Source of the DNA: Planomicrobium soli
Lineage (GTDB): Bacteria > Bacillota > Bacilli > Bacillales_A > Planococcaceae
DNA: 64,000 nucleotides
NCBI RefSeq assembly: GCF_003014655.1
Contig: NZ_PYAT01000001.1
Span: 395,827 to 459,826 of the forward strand
Direction of reading: 5' to 3'
Part shown: positions 15,475 through 25,282 of the stretch, one piece after another
Layout of the letters: the number at the start of each line of letters is the position of its first letter
Numbering within the stretch: position 1 is the stretch's first letter
The notes under the pieces: model-generated
The model's database searches: none
Seen by the model: the letters and a program-made list of their open reading frames with translations, nothing else
Told to the model about the DNA's origin: nothing
Made by a program: the position numbers and the translations under genes

Positions 15475-15557
15475 TTTCTCTCCTTCTACAGATGCTCTTG
15501 CACCTCATTAGCTGTTGCAGCGGAACACCGTGATCCTGTACTTCACATAAAAGTACA
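15475..15557 (-). promoter_or_regulatory. Candidate L19 leader (autoregulatory mRNA structure)
   Basis: The 5' untranslated region of rplS holds a perfect 8-bp hairpin (CTGTACTT against AAGTACAG, seven-base loop) followed by the stretch GGATCACGGTGTTCC. This resembles the Firmicutes L19 leader family in position and sequence. By analogy L19 would bind and repress its own mRNA. The family match is from memory and needs a covariance-model search. Confidence 0.55.
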
Positions 15558-15563
15558 GCCTTC

Positions 15564-15592
15564 ATAGTATCACTTTACAAAAGCAAGTGCAA
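15564..15592 (-). promoter_or_regulatory. rplS promoter
   Basis: TTGCAC (15587-15592) and TACTAT (15564-15569) on the minus strand are 17 bases apart, placing the start near 15557. It is a good sigma-A match, directly upstream of the leader hairpin. Confidence 0.75.
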
Positions 15593-15609
15593 GAGAAATC
15601 TATTTGTCT

Positions 15610-16332
15610 TTATTGTTTTTTTAACTCTTCGATTATTTTCTTTTGGTGGGTTGTCAGTTCGATTTGCTCGAGCAAATCCGGCCGGCGTTCCAGTGTCCGT
15701 TTGAGCGTCTGCTCTTCACGCCACTGATCCACTCTGGCATGATTTCCTGATGTCAGGACTTCCGGCACTTTCCAGCCGCGGAAATCAGCAGGACGGGTAT
15801 ACTGAGGGTGTTCTAACAACCCGGTCGAGAACGAATCCCTCACCGATGAATCAGCGTTCCCTAGAACCCCTGGGAGCAGCCTGACGATACTGTCAATGAT
15901 GGTCATAGCTGCCAGCTCCCCGCCTGTCAGGACAAAATCGCCAAGTGAGATTTCATCGGTCACTAAATGCTCGCGAATGCGCTCGTCGTAGCCCTCATAA
16001 TGCCCGCAAATAAAGATCAGTTCTTCTTCACCGGCCAGCTCTTCCGCCTTTTTCTGTGTGAAGCGCTCGCCTTGCGGGCACATCAAAATGACCCGCGGCT
16101 TCTTGTCTGCAGTCAAGGATTCAACGGCGTTGAAAACCGGTTCCGGCTTTAAGACCATCCCGGCTCCTCCGCCGAACGGATAATCATCTACTTGCCGCTT
16201 GTTAGAAGCAAATTCACGAAAATCCACGACTTTGAGTGAAACAGCATTTTTTTCCTGTGCTTTTTTCATGATCGACTGCTGAAACACACCTTCAAACATA
16301 GCCGGAAACAAAGAAAGTACGTTTATGTTCAT
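15610..16332 (-). CDS. trmD: tRNA (guanine-N1-)-methyltransferase
   Basis: Makes m1G37 in tRNAs, preventing frameshifts. The SPOUT trefoil-knot fold is indicated by [13 protein letters not shown] and [15 protein letters not shown], which form the SAM pocket. The C-terminal half has the anticodon-binding region. Length (240 aa) is typical. Its ATG overlaps the rimM stop by four bases. Confidence 0.96.
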   Translation of the reverse strand: MNINVLSLFPAMFEGVFQQSIMKKAQEKNAVSLKVVDFREFASNKRQVDDYPFGGGAGMVLKPEPVFNAVESLTADKKPRVILMCPQGERFTQKKAEELAGEEELIFICGHYEGYDERIREHLVTDEISLGDFVLTGGELAAMTIIDSIVRLLPGVLGNADSSVRDSFSTGLLEHPQYTRPADFRGWKVPEVLTSGNHARVDQWREEQTLKRTLERRPDLLEQIELTTHQKKIIEELKKQ

Positions 16333-16847
16333 TCCGACAACAAACCTTCCATTACTTCTATGACGATTTTTCTCTCATCGATGTCAATTTCTTTCACGAC
16401 ATCTTCAATATAAGGAATGTAATGCAGCTTTCCTTGTTTCGGTTTGATTTCCCAGACGTCATTTGCGCCAGTTTCAAGAATTTCGCTGACAACACCGATT
16501 TCCTGTCCTTCAGTTGAAAAGACTGTACATCCTAAAATTTCATGATGGTAAAAAGCCCCTTCTTCAAGTTCAGTTAAATCGTGTTCTGCGATTCTTAAAT
16601 AAGCCTCTTTAAACTCGACCACATCGTTGATATTTGGATATCCTTCAAATGTTACCAGTTCAAAGTTTTTGTGCTTGCGATGGCTTGCAATTTTCACCAT
16701 GATCGGTTTTTTTGCATCTGGTTTAAACAAGCCCAGTTTTTTGCCAACAGCAAAACGTTCTTCCGGAAAGTCAGTGCGCGACATCACACGAACTTCCCCG
16801 CGGATCCCGTGTGTATTGACGATTTTCCCTACATTAAACCATTCCAC
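16329..16847 (-). CDS. rimM: Ribosome maturation factor RimM
   Basis: Assists 30S head assembly and binds S19. It has an N-terminal RimM domain ([16 protein letters not shown] onward) and a C-terminal PRC barrel ([19 protein letters not shown] onward). I place the start at GTG 16847, nine bases after AAAGGA, giving 172 aa, the normal length. An in-frame ATG further upstream would add residues that overlap the preceding terminator. It is coupled to trmD. Confidence 0.94.
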   Translation of the reverse strand: MEWFNVGKIVNTHGIRGEVRVMSRTDFPEERFAVGKKLGLFKPDAKKPIMVKIASHRKHKNFELVTFEGYPNINDVVEFKEAYLRIAEHDLTELEEGAFYHHEILGCTVFSTEGQEIGVVSEILETGANDVWEIKPKQGKLHYIPYIEDVVKEIDIDERKIVIEVMEGLLSE

Positions 16848-16886
16848 TTGCAAACATCCTTTCAAATCTGATCTATTTTGACTGAC

Positions 16887-16919
16887 AAAAAAGGAAGGAA
16901 CCGAGGCTCCTTCCTTTTT
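16887..16919. terminator. Terminator between khpA and rimM
   Basis: AAGGAAGGA pairs with TCCTTCCTT around a short loop, with A- and T-runs on either side, so it works in both directions. It would reduce readthrough from rpsP-khpA into rimM-trmD. Confidence 0.75.
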
Positions 16920-17152
16920 CAATCTACAATATCGAGAAACGTTTTTTTCTTATGATAATTGCCGGCTGCTGAATACACAATCGAACGGATGGCCTTCGCC
17001 ACACGCCCCTGTTTACCGATGACTTTCCCTGTATCTTCTGAATGCACGGAAAGCTTGTAGACAATACGGCTTGCATTTTCGTCTGTTTCAACTCGAACTT
17101 CTTCCGGATAATCAACCAGCGGTTTCACAATGGTTTCAATCAGCTGCTTCAT
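16919..17152 (-). CDS. khpA: KH-domain RNA-binding protein KhpA
   Basis: A 77-aa single KH-domain protein (YlqC/KhpA) with the GXXG loop in [13 protein letters not shown]. In streptococci KhpA acts with KhpB in RNA binding that affects cell elongation. It follows rpsP by 13 bases, as in other Firmicutes. In B. subtilis ylqD comes next; it is absent here and rimM follows directly. Confidence 0.92.
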   Translation of the reverse strand: MKQLIETIVKPLVDYPEEVRVETDENASRIVYKLSVHSEDTGKVIGKQGRVAKAIRSIVYSAAGNYHKKKTFLDIVD

Positions 17153-17165
17153 AAGATAATCTCCC

Positions 17166-17438
17166 TTACTTGCTTAATTTAGCGTTATGGAATTTTTCCA
17201 TAATGCCGTTTTGAGAAAACAAGTTACGTACAGTATCAGATGGTTTCGCGCCATCATGAAGCCATTTCAACGCTAATTCTTCGTCGATTTTAACTTCAGC
17301 TGGAACTGTTAGTGGGTTGTAAGTACCTACTGTTTGGATCTGACGGCCGTCACGTGGAGCACGTGAATCAGCTACTACGATACGATAAAAAGGAGATTTT
17401 TTAGCTCCCATACGTTTTAAACGAATTTTTACTGCCAT
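17166..17438 (-). CDS. rpsP: 30S ribosomal protein S16
   Basis: A 90-aa ribosomal protein with the family start [20 protein letters not shown] and the conserved VGTYNP segment. It binds 16S rRNA early in 30S assembly. In Bacillus it follows ffh in one operon. Here a 330-base spacer with a repeat-like sequence intervenes, and a separate promoter lies close upstream. Confidence 0.97.
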   Translation of the reverse strand: MAVKIRLKRMGAKKSPFYRIVVADSRAPRDGRQIQTVGTYNPLTVPAEVKIDEELALKWLHDGAKPSDTVRNLFSQNGIMEKFHNAKLSK

Positions 17439-17476
17439 TTCTTAAAGCACCTCCGAATAGTTTCACACAAGATATT

Positions 17477-17505
17477 ATATTAGCAAGCTTTAAATAGTTT
17501 GTAAA
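17477..17505 (-). promoter_or_regulatory. Candidate rpsP promoter
   Basis: On the minus strand TTTACA (17500-17505) is followed after 17 bases by TAATAT (17477-17482). A better -10, TATAAT at 17474-17479, has a 20-base spacing. It lies about 35-65 bases before the rpsP start. Confidence 0.5.
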
Positions 17506-17525
17506 GTATTTTTTCTTAACACCTT

Positions 17526-17745
17526 AAAATTTTTTTCGAGACAGTAATACTTCGTAAAACAGCTGCGAAGCAACAGGTCGAATTACTTCGGCCGGTTGCT
17601 TTGCGACGAGCTTGCGCAGGAGCACATGTTTTAAATGCCGCGGACTCGCGCCGAACTAACTCGAGCTAAACGCCCGAGTGGATTTAGGCACTTCGTTTTT
17701 CCGCAGGAGTCTCCGCTGTTTTACTCCATATTTCAAATTGAAATT
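17526..17745. repeat. Repeat-like palindromic spacer between ffh and rpsP
   Basis: This gene-free stretch contains nested inverted repeats: GCGAAGCAAC near 17566 against GTTGCTTTGC near 17596, and CTCGAGCTAAACGCCCGAG around 17659. It also has the phrase GCGGAGACTCCTGCGG on the minus strand. It is richer in GC than its flanks and has no ribosome sites. From memory it resembles a dispersed intergenic element common in Planococcaceae and related Bacillales genomes. Copy number cannot be judged from one copy in this window. Confidence 0.45.
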
Positions 17746-17767
17746 TAAAATAGCATCTTAATACATA

Positions 17768-19129
17768 TTATTTAAATAGCGAATCCAATCCCGGCATCGA
17801 CATTTTCTTCTTGCCTTTTTTGCTATTTGCCATACCTGACATTTGTTTCATCATTTTCTTCATGTCTTCAAATTGCTTGAGCAAGCGGTTGACGTCCTGG
17901 ATCGTAGTTCCAGAGCCTTTGGCAATACGTTTCCGGCGATTGGAGTTGATGATTTCAGGCGTTGTTTTTTCCTGCGTTGTCATCGACTGGATAATCGCTT
18001 CGACACGGCCCATTTGGCTTTCGTCTACTTTGGCGTTTTCGATGCCTTTAATTTTGTTGGCGCCCGGAAGCATCTTCAAAATCTCATCAAGCGGCCCCAT
18101 TTGTTTTACTTGGTTCATCTGTTCCAAAAAGTCATCAAATGTAAACGAAGAAGTCCGGAATTTTTCTTCCAGTTCTTTCGCTTTCGCTTCGTCGACATTC
18201 GTCTGCGCTTTTTCGATCAGCGACAGCATATCGCCCATTCCCAGGATACGGGAAGCCATACGTTCCGGATAGAACGCTTCGAGTGCATCCATTTTTTCGC
18301 CCATTCCGACAAATTTAATCGGCTTGTCAGTAACAGAACGAATCGACAGCGCAGCTCCCCCTCGTGTATCGCCATCAAGTTTTGTCAAGACGACGCCCGT
18401 AATGCCGATTGCTTCGTTGAAGTTTTGCGCAACATTGACAGCATCCTGCCCGGTCATGGCATCGACAACAAGGAAAATTTCATCCGGCTCTTTTAACGCA
18501 CGGATGTCTTTTAGCTCCTGCATCAAGTTTTCATCTACATGAAGCCGTCCCGCTGTATCGATGATCACCGTGTCCAAATGCTCCGCTTTTGCATACTCAA
18601 TCGCCTGGCGGGAAATTTCAACAGGTGATAGATCCGTCCCTTTCGAGAAAACCGGCAGCGACAATTGCTTGCCGATGGTTTCCAATTGCTGGACAGCAGC
18701 TGGACGGTATACATCGGCTGCAACGAGAAGCGGCTTGCGGTTGTGTTTTTTCCGAAGCATGCCGGCCAGTTTCCCGGAAGTTGTCGTTTTACCGGCACCC
18801 TGCAACCCGACCATCATGATAACAGTTGGCTGCTTGGTGGCGAACTCAATCTTGCTTTGTTCTCCGCCCATTAAGTTGGTCAGTTCATCTTTAACAATCT
18901 TTACGACCTGCTGGCCAGGCGTCAAACTTTCCATGACGTCTTGGCCGACTGCCCGCTCACTTACTTTTTTCACAAATTCTTTTACTACTTTTAAGTTGAC
19001 GTCCGCTTCAATCAACGCAAAACGGACTTCGCGCATCATTTCTTTGACGTCTGCTTCGGACACTTTCCCTTTTCCTTTGATCCGTTGGATGGTGCCTTGC
19101 AGGCGTTCGGCTAATCCTTCAAATGCCAC
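17768..19129 (-). CDS. ffh: Signal recognition particle protein Ffh
   Basis: SRP54 GTPase that binds signal peptides and SRP RNA and delivers ribosomes to FtsY. It has an N domain (residues 1-90), a G domain with P-loop GLQGAGKTTT (about 107-116) and DTAGR, and a methionine-rich M domain in the last 150 residues (MKKMMKQMSGMANSKKGKKK). The length of 453 aa is typical. It follows ylxM by about 13 bases. Confidence 0.97.
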   Translation of the reverse strand: MAFEGLAERLQGTIQRIKGKGKVSEADVKEMMREVRFALIEADVNLKVVKEFVKKVSERAVGQDVMESLTPGQQVVKIVKDELTNLMGGEQSKIEFATKQPTVIMMVGLQGAGKTTTSGKLAGMLRKKHNRKPLLVAADVYRPAAVQQLETIGKQLSLPVFSKGTDLSPVEISRQAIEYAKAEHLDTVIIDTAGRLHVDENLMQELKDIRALKEPDEIFLVVDAMTGQDAVNVAQNFNEAIGITGVVLTKLDGDTRGGAALSIRSVTDKPIKFVGMGEKMDALEAFYPERMASRILGMGDMLSLIEKAQTNVDEAKAKELEEKFRTSSFTFDDFLEQMNQVKQMGPLDEILKMLPGANKIKGIENAKVDESQMGRVEAIIQSMTTQEKTTPEIINSNRRKRIAKGSGTTIQDVNRLLKQFEDMKKMMKQMSGMANSKKGKKKMSMPGLDSLFK

Positions 19130-19141
19130 ACTTTCCGCCTC

Positions 19142-19465
19142 CTAATCCCATTCTTTTAATTGGTCTAGAAACTTCATGACCCGTTCTTCAGTAAATGGTT
19201 GACTTTCAAACGAGGAAACCAGTTGCTGCCGTTTTTGAAACTTCTCGAACAACTGAAGTTTTTCTTCATACTCCTCAAGCATCGCTTCTGTCCGGCGGAT
19301 GTTGTCATATACCGCTTGGCGCGTAATATTGTATTCATCTGCAATTTCGCCCAGCGAATGGTCGTCCAAATAATAAAGCATCATATAACTGCGCTGTTTA
19401 GGCGTCAGCAATTCCTGATAGAAGTCGAATAAATAGTTCATCCGTGTTGTTTTTTCCAATCCCAT
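19142..19465 (-). CDS. ylxM: YlxM family DNA-binding protein, SRP-associated
   Basis: A 107-aa helix-turn-helix protein of the UPF0122/YlxM family, with sigma-70 region 4-like recognition helices ([20 protein letters not shown]). In streptococci YlxM stimulates the SRP pathway and binds SRP RNA. Its place just before ffh is conserved. The start is either ATG 19465 or the adjoining TTG at 19468; the GAGGTG site is spaced 10 and 7 bases from them respectively. Confidence 0.92.
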   Translation of the reverse strand: MGLEKTTRMNYLFDFYQELLTPKQRSYMMLYYLDDHSLGEIADEYNITRQAVYDNIRRTEAMLEEYEEKLQLFEKFQKRQQLVSSFESQPFTEERVMKFLDQLKEWD

Positions 19466-19532
19466 CAAAGCTGCTCACCTCGCTCAATCTATTGACAACC
19501 ATACAAAAAATAGAGAAAAGCGTCAAGTAATT

Positions 19533-20549
19533 TTACTTGTCTGCTTCTGCATTCTCCAATTCTTCTTCTTTATCAAGTCCCTCAGCAAACAATCCGTATA
19601 CATACTTTTGCGCGTCGAACGGTTGAAGGTCGTCCATCTGTTCGCCGAGACCGACAAATTTCACCGGAATTTTTAATTTGTTGCGGATAGCGAGTACTAT
19701 TCCGCCTTTTGCCGTGCCGTCCAATTTCGTCAAGACGATGCCTGTGACATTAGTCACTTCTTTGAACGTCTGGGCTTGGATAAGCGCATTTTGGCCGGTT
19801 GTTGCATCAAGCGCCAACAGCACTTCGTGCGGCGCTCCAGGAATTTCACGCGAAATTACGCGATGGACTTTTTCAAGCTCGTTCATCAAGTTAACCTTGT
19901 TTTGCAGGCGTCCTGCAGTATCACAGATCAAGACATCAACACCGCGCGATTTAGCAGCACGCACCGCATCGTACATGACAGCAGCAGGATCAGATCCTTC
20001 GCTTTGTTTAATAACATCGACCCCGACTCGCTTACCCCAGATATCGAGTTGCTCAATCGCTCCGGCACGGAACGTATCTCCAGCTGCCAGCAATACCGTT
20101 TTCCCCTCGTTTTTCAAACGGTGCGCCAGCTTGGCAATAGATGTTGTTTTGCCGACTCCATTAACGCCGACAAATAAAATGACCGTCAAGTCATCGGCAA
20201 ACTTCAACTCATTGATTTCTGCATCGCCTGCTTCGTAGATTTCGACCAACTTCTCCGAAATGACAGATTGCACATTCGATGTATCTTTGACGTTTTTGCG
20301 CTGCACTTCAAAACGCAATTGGTCCATCAGTTCCATGACCGTTTCAAAGCCGACATCCGCCTGAAGAAGAACTTCTTCGAGCTCTTCGAAAAAGTCTTCG
20401 TCCACTTTGCGGTATCTTGCAACTAAATCGTTTATTTTTGATGTAAAGCCAGTGCGGGTTTTTGTTAACCCTTCTTTGTATTTCTCAGTCGACTGTTCCG
20501 CTTCTTGATTGCCTGAGAATTTATCTTTTAGTTTTTTAAAGAAACTCAT
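19533..20549 (-). CDS. ftsY: Signal recognition particle receptor FtsY
   Basis: Membrane-associated SRP receptor GTPase. A short charged N-terminal region precedes the NG domain. The P-loop is GVNGVGKTTS (near residue 128) and the G3/G4 signatures are DTAGRLQNK and TKLDGTAKGG. The length of 338 aa is that of the Bacillus protein. It lies 15 bases after smc, as in B. subtilis rnc-smc-ftsY. Confidence 0.97.
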   Translation of the reverse strand: MSFFKKLKDKFSGNQEAEQSTEKYKEGLTKTRTGFTSKINDLVARYRKVDEDFFEELEEVLLQADVGFETVMELMDQLRFEVQRKNVKDTSNVQSVISEKLVEIYEAGDAEINELKFADDLTVILFVGVNGVGKTTSIAKLAHRLKNEGKTVLLAAGDTFRAGAIEQLDIWGKRVGVDVIKQSEGSDPAAVMYDAVRAAKSRGVDVLICDTAGRLQNKVNLMNELEKVHRVISREIPGAPHEVLLALDATTGQNALIQAQTFKEVTNVTGIVLTKLDGTAKGGIVLAIRNKLKIPVKFVGLGEQMDDLQPFDAQKYVYGLFAEGLDKEEELENAEADK

Positions 20550-20564
20550 ATGCCCACTCCTCTT

Positions 20565-23500
20565 TTACATTTCTTCTTGCAGCTTAACAGAGACCAGCTT
20601 GGATATGCCAGATTCCTGCATAGTGATGCCGTAAAGGACATCTGCGCCTTCCATTGTCCCTTTGCGGTGTGTAATGACGATAAACTGCGTGTCTTCGCTG
20701 AATTTCTTCAAATACTGGCTATAGCGCACCACATTTGATTCATCAAGAGCCGCTTCTACTTCATCGAGAACACAGAATGGCACCGGGCGGATGTTCAAGA
20801 TGGAGAACAGCAAAGCGATAGCTGTCAGTGCCCGTTCACCGCCAGACAACAAACTTAAGTTCTGCAATTTTTTCCCTGGAGGCTGCGCAACGATTTCAAC
20901 TCCGGTCGTCAGAAGATCTCCTGGATTGGTCAAGAGCAGATCCGCAGATCCTCCTCCAAACAATTCTTTGAATACCCGTTGAAACTGGATCCGGATAGCA
21001 TGGAAGGTCGAATCGAACCGGCTTGTCATTTCTTCATCCATTTCTTCGATAACCGTACGGAGCGTATCTTTCGCTTCGTTCAGGTCATTCCGCTGCTCCG
21101 TCAAGAAACTGTGGCGTTCAGCTACATGGTCGTATTCTTCTATCGCCCCGATATTGACCGGACCGAGTTCTTCGATCGATTGTTTCAATAATTTCACTTT
21201 TTTCCGCACAACAACTTCTTCATCCGATAGTTCAACCTGTTTCGCTTCTTCCAATGTCAACTGATAGTCATTTTCTAACTGGTCAATAAAACTTTGCATC
21301 TGAACATCGAGACGTGTTGATTGGACTTCACAAATGCGGATGGCTTCCACAAATCCTTTATACAGACGTTGCGTTTCTTTGAGCTCTTCCTCAAGCACGT
21401 TCAGTTCCTCTTGCTTTTCAGCTCGCAGCTGCTTCGTGTCTTGGATTTTCTGCTGCTCTTGCTGTTTCTTAGCCATCCAGTTCGAAATTTCCACCAGAAT
21501 CTCTTCGTCTGAATATACTTTCGAAGCTTCTTCTGACTGGATCCAGTCCAGTTCTTTTTGGCTTTCCAGCAATTTTTGATCGCTTTTCCGCTTCCGGCCG
21601 GCGAGTTCGGCTTCGCTTTCTACAAGTTGCGCCACTCGCTCTTTCATAACTGCCAAAGCTGACTTCTGATCCATCAATTTTGCAAGGAGAGTTTCACGAA
21701 CAGATTCATTCTTTTGTTTGAAATCGGTCAATTCATCTATTTGTTCGGATATTGCCGATAAAGCTGCCCCGATTTCTTCCAGTCTTCCAGCTGCCGTTTT
21801 CTTCCGGTTTGCTACATTCGTCAAATCCAATTCTTTGTTTTTTTGTTCAGCCATGAAAACTTGGTATCGCTCTTTTGTTGTTTTCAGTACTGCTTCAATT
21901 TCACGCAGGATAATAGCTCGTTCGGATTCCAAGTCACGGTATTTCTCGCCTTCTGAACGTAAATTATTTAGTTGATGTTCAATTTCAAGTACTTCCGCTT
22001 GTTCTTTTTTCACCGTTTTTTCAGCATGGCTGATCGTTTCAGCCAGTTTCTCAGCTTGTATGACCAGCTGTTCCAATTCGGCTTTTCGCGTAAAGAAAGA
22101 GGCTTGGGTTTTATTGGAGCCTCCGGTCATAGAGCCGCCCGCATTGACGACGTCCCCTTCAAGCGTCACGACTCGATAGCGATTCATCGTCATTTTCCCA
22201 ATAGCAGTTGCGCCTTTAAGATCTTTGGCGATGATGACGTTGCCAAGCAAATTTTCAAAAATCATTTGGTAAGCAGTATCATACACAACTAACTCATAAG
22301 CCATATTCACGAATGACGGGTGTTGCTGAATAGAATCAAGCGTCTGTTCAGGAAGCTTTCTGGATTTCATGACAGTCATTGGAAGGAACGTGGATCGTCC
22401 CGCTTTCTTTTTCCGAAGGAATTCGATTGCTTCCCGAGCATGCTGTTCATTTTCCGTGATGATGTGCTGGCTTGATGCCCCCAGGGCGGTTTCAATCGCT
22501 TGTGCGTAAGGTTGATCCACTTGCGCCATTTCGGCTACCGCACCGACGATTCCGTGAAGCTGGCCCTTTTGCCTTGCAACCAGCACTTCACGGACGCCTT
22601 GGAAAAACCCTGAAAATTCCGCTTCTAACTCTTGCAGCGTTTCAATCCTTGATGCCATTTGCTTTTGCGATTGATAAGCTTGAAACAACATCGACTGCCT
22701 TTCTTCATAAGCGGTTTTCAATTGGTTGTATGCCGTTTCTGTCGTCCGGTATTTGCTGCGTTTTTCTTCCAACAAGCGCCGGATATCCGCTAGCTTCGCT
22801 TCTGCTGCAGTTTTCTCGATTTCCATTTCCGCCACTTCGGTGGCAAAATCCGTCTGCTGAACAGCAATACGGCTGCTCGATTCGGATAATTGCTGTTCCT
22901 GCAAATCTATGTTTTTCAACTCATTTTTCACACTTGCCTGTTCGTTCATCAAATCGATATAGACTGATTTGTGCGAATCGATTTCTTCATCAATATCCGC
23001 CGGAGTCCGGTTCAGCTGATCTTCAAGCCCCTTGATGACTGAACGGAGAGTTTGCTGTTCCATTTTCCGCTCTTCAAGCAGCGCAGCTTGTTCGGTGTAT
23101 TTTTTTTGCAAAAAGTCATTTTCTTGCTTTTCTGCAGAAATCATCTCCCGCAACTGCTGGGCTTGCCGATGAGCGTTGCTTTTTTTCTCGGACATCAGCA
23201 ACTTGCGGCCTTCCCATTTTTCGCTTTCGCTGCTTGCTTCAACCAAACGGTTTTGGGCATCGTCGATCTGGCTGTCGAGCCCTGTCAAATTTTTACGGAT
23301 TGCACGGATCGCCTTTTCTTTGCCGTCGATTTCCGAAGCTAATTGTGCTTCTTTTTTCGTATGGTCTGCGGCATCCGCTGTTAGTTGGCTCAGCTCTCTT
23401 TCTAGTTGCGTAATATCAAAGGCCAATAAACCGATATCCGCGCCCCTTAGCTGCTCGTTCATGTCTAAGTAATCCCGTGCCGCAGATGCTTGAATCTGCA

Positions 23501-24113
23501 ATGGCTCCATCCTGCCGTCTAGTTCATGCAAGATGTCGAGAACCCGATTTAAATTATCATCTGTTTCGTTCAGTTTCACTTCCGCTTTTTTCTTGCGCTG
23601 TTTGTATTTTAAGACGCCGGCCGCTTCTTCGAAAATCGAGCGGCGGTCTTCGGCTTTGCTGTTCAGAATTTCGTCGACGCGCCCCTGGGAAATAATCGAA
23701 AAAGCTTCCTTTCCAAGTCCCGAGTCCATAAACAAATCCGTAATATCTTTTAGCCTGCAGTTTTGTTTGTTCAATAAATAAGCGCTTTCCCCACTGCGAA
23801 AAACCCTCCTAGTTACACTGATTTCACTGTAATCAAGAGGGATCCGACCGTCTGTATTGTCCAAAATCAACGTCACTTCCGCAAAATTGAGCGGTTTTCT
23901 GGAGTCGCTTCCTCCAAAAATAACGTCTTCCATCTTTGCCCCACGAAGAGATTTTGCCGATTGTTCTCCCAGTACCCATCGAATAGCATCAGTGACATTG
24001 CTTTTCCCACTGCCATTTGGTCCGACTACCGCGGTCACGCCTGGAACAAAATCAATGCCGATGCGGTCGGCAAACGATTTGAATCCCATTACTTCTAATC
24101 TTTTCAAAAACAT
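20565..24113 (-). CDS. smc: Chromosome partition protein SMC
   Basis: Condensin-type ATPase that organises and segregates the chromosome with ScpAB. From the start at 24113: Walker A GPNGSGKSN near residue 32; the first coiled coil to about 510; the hinge near 515-670 (HGIVGAVAEMAQVDQPYAQ, then a GGSMTGGS stretch); the second coiled coil; and the C-terminal signature LSGGERALTAIALL and Walker B FCVLDEVEAALDE. Length is 1182 aa. ATG 24113 gives the usual N-terminus MFLKRLEVMGFKSFAD and overlaps no other gene. Confidence 0.97.
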   Translation of the reverse strand: MFLKRLEVMGFKSFADRIGIDFVPGVTAVVGPNGSGKSNVTDAIRWVLGEQSAKSLRGAKMEDVIFGGSDSRKPLNFAEVTLILDNTDGRIPLDYSEISVTRRVFRSGESAYLLNKQNCRLKDITDLFMDSGLGKEAFSIISQGRVDEILNSKAEDRRSIFEEAAGVLKYKQRKKKAEVKLNETDDNLNRVLDILHELDGRMEPLQIQASAARDYLDMNEQLRGADIGLLAFDITQLERELSQLTADAADHTKKEAQLASEIDGKEKAIRAIRKNLTGLDSQIDDAQNRLVEASSESEKWEGRKLLMSEKKSNAHRQAQQLREMISAEKQENDFLQKKYTEQAALLEERKMEQQTLRSVIKGLEDQLNRTPADIDEEIDSHKSVYIDLMNEQASVKNELKNIDLQEQQLSESSSRIAVQQTDFATEVAEMEIEKTAAEAKLADIRRLLEEKRSKYRTTETAYNQLKTAYEERQSMLFQAYQSQKQMASRIETLQELEAEFSGFFQGVREVLVARQKGQLHGIVGAVAEMAQVDQPYAQAIETALGASSQHIITENEQHAREAIEFLRKKKAGRSTFLPMTVMKSRKLPEQTLDSIQQHPSFVNMAYELVVYDTAYQMIFENLLGNVIIAKDLKGATAIGKMTMNRYRVVTLEGDVVNAGGSMTGGSNKTQASFFTRKAELEQLVIQAEKLAETISHAEKTVKKEQAEVLEIEHQLNNLRSEGEKYRDLESERAIILREIEAVLKTTKERYQVFMAEQKNKELDLTNVANRKKTAAGRLEEIGAALSAISEQIDELTDFKQKNESVRETLLAKLMDQKSALAVMKERVAQLVESEAELAGRKRKSDQKLLESQKELDWIQSEEASKVYSDEEILVEISNWMAKKQQEQQKIQDTKQLRAEKQEELNVLEEELKETQRLYKGFVEAIRICEVQSTRLDVQMQSFIDQLENDYQLTLEEAKQVELSDEEVVVRKKVKLLKQSIEELGPVNIGAIEEYDHVAERHSFLTEQRNDLNEAKDTLRTVIEEMDEEMTSRFDSTFHAIRIQFQRVFKELFGGGSADLLLTNPGDLLTTGVEIVAQPPGKKLQNLSLLSGGERALTAIALLFSILNIRPVPFCVLDEVEAALDESNVVRYSQYLKKFSEDTQFIVITHRKGTMEGADVLYGITMQESGISKLVSVKLQEEM

Positions 24114-24117
24114 TTCT

Positions 24118-24873
24118 TCAATCCTCCACAGCTTCCTGCAATTTGCGGATTGCCAACTGGGCAGCCTGCTGTTCCGCTTCTTTTTTCGACCGGCCATTTC
24201 CGATGCCCAGTTCTTTATCGGCAAGCGAGACGCGAGTCACAAAAATCCGGCTATGAGCCGGCCCTTTTTCGTCGATGATTTCATACGTCAAAGCTCCATT
24301 ATTTTTTTGTTGGACCAGTTCCTGCAACTGGCTCTTATAATCCATCACATGCGAAAAAGCACCGATTTCCACTTTCGGAAACAACACCACTTCTAAAAAC
24401 GCTACAACCGGTTCCAAACCTTGGTCCAGATACAAAGCGCCGATAAACGACTCAAATACATCCGCAAGTAACGCCGGACGCGTTCGTCCGCCTGTTAATT
24501 CCTCGCCTTTCCCAAGCAGAATGTATTTGCCGAAATTCAGCTCATTGGCAAAAATAACAAGCGACGGCTCGCAAACGATTGCTGCCCGAAGCTTAGTCAA
24601 TTCCCCTTCGCTTCTATCTGGATACTTCATGTATAGGTAGTGGGATACTGACAGTTCCAAAACAGCATCTCCTAAAAACTCCAAGCGTTCATTGTCCGTG
24701 TAATGCCGTCTTCGATGCTCATTCACATAAGATGAATGGGTAAAAGCTTGATAAAGCAATGCAGGTTGCTTAAAGGTTATATTCAATTCTTGTTGGAGCT
24801 GTCCAAAAGCTGCTCGTTCGCTTTCTTTTAGCACTCCTGGTTTTTGATGATTCGCTTTTTTCTTCATGGCCAT
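24118..24873 (-). CDS. rnc: Ribonuclease III
   Basis: Double-strand RNA endonuclease that processes rRNA and scRNA. The catalytic signature [14 protein letters not shown] lies in the N-terminal half, and a dsRNA-binding domain ([12 protein letters not shown] onward) is at the C-terminus. I start at ATG 24873, nine bases after AAAGGAAGG, giving 251 aa with a short Lys-rich N-terminal extension. It is followed by smc after four bases. Confidence 0.96.
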   Translation of the reverse strand: MAMKKKANHQKPGVLKESERAAFGQLQQELNITFKQPALLYQAFTHSSYVNEHRRRHYTDNERLEFLGDAVLELSVSHYLYMKYPDRSEGELTKLRAAIVCEPSLVIFANELNFGKYILLGKGEELTGGRTRPALLADVFESFIGALYLDQGLEPVVAFLEVVLFPKVEIGAFSHVMDYKSQLQELVQQKNNGALTYEIIDEKGPAHSRIFVTRVSLADKELGIGNGRSKKEAEQQAAQLAIRKLQEAVED

Positions 24874-24933
24874 TTTTATCTGCCTTCCTTTGCTGTTCTT
24901 CATCTAATTTTACCTTGTTTTCCTGCATTGTGC

Positions 24934-24984
24934 AAAAAGAGAATTGACGCACAACCGCTCGTATGAGGAGCGTTTGTGCGTCAA
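24934..24984 (-). terminator. acpP terminator
   Basis: A long hairpin (TTGACGCACAA and CGCTC on one arm, GAGCG and TTGTGCGTCAA on the other) is followed on the minus strand by CTCTTTTTGC. It separates acpP from rnc, although in Bacillus the two are often read together. Confidence 0.8.
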
Positions 24985-25008
24985 TCGGATAGAATAGATT
25001 CAATTGTA

Positions 25009-25242
25009 TTATTGCTTGCTTTCGATATACTTAACCGCGTCGCCTACTGTAGACATGTTTTCAGCGTCTTCGTCGGAAATTTCCATATCGAACTCATCTT
25101 CAAGTTCCATAACCAATTCAACTACGTCTAATGAGTCTGCACCAAGGTCGCCTGTGAATGAAGCTTCAAGCTTTACTTCGCTTTCTTCAACTCCAAGACG
25201 ATCTACGATTACTTTTGTTACTCGCTCTAGTACTGTTGCCAA
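25009..25242 (-). CDS. acpP: Acyl carrier protein
   Basis: The 4'-phosphopantetheine attachment site is the Ser in [18 protein letters not shown] (near residue 37). The protein is very acidic and 77 aa long when started at TTG 25242, eight bases after GGAGG. That matches the family length; the GTG at 25251 overlaps the ribosome site. It carries growing fatty acyl chains and is last in the fapR-plsX-fabD-fabG-acpP cluster. Confidence 0.96.
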   Translation of the reverse strand: MATVLERVTKVIVDRLGVEESEVKLEASFTGDLGADSLDVVELVMELEDEFDMEISDEDAENMSTVGDAVKYIESKQ

Positions 25243-25282
25243 TGTCGTCACCTCCCCTCAAATCAGTATACAGAATTTCTCG

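Noticed and set aside
17843..18496. Long open frame opposite ffh
   Set aside because: Antisense shadow of a highly conserved gene; no ribosome site and no family resemblance.
23857..24396. Long open frame opposite the smc-rnc boundary
   Set aside because: Antisense shadow; the true genes have complete family motifs.
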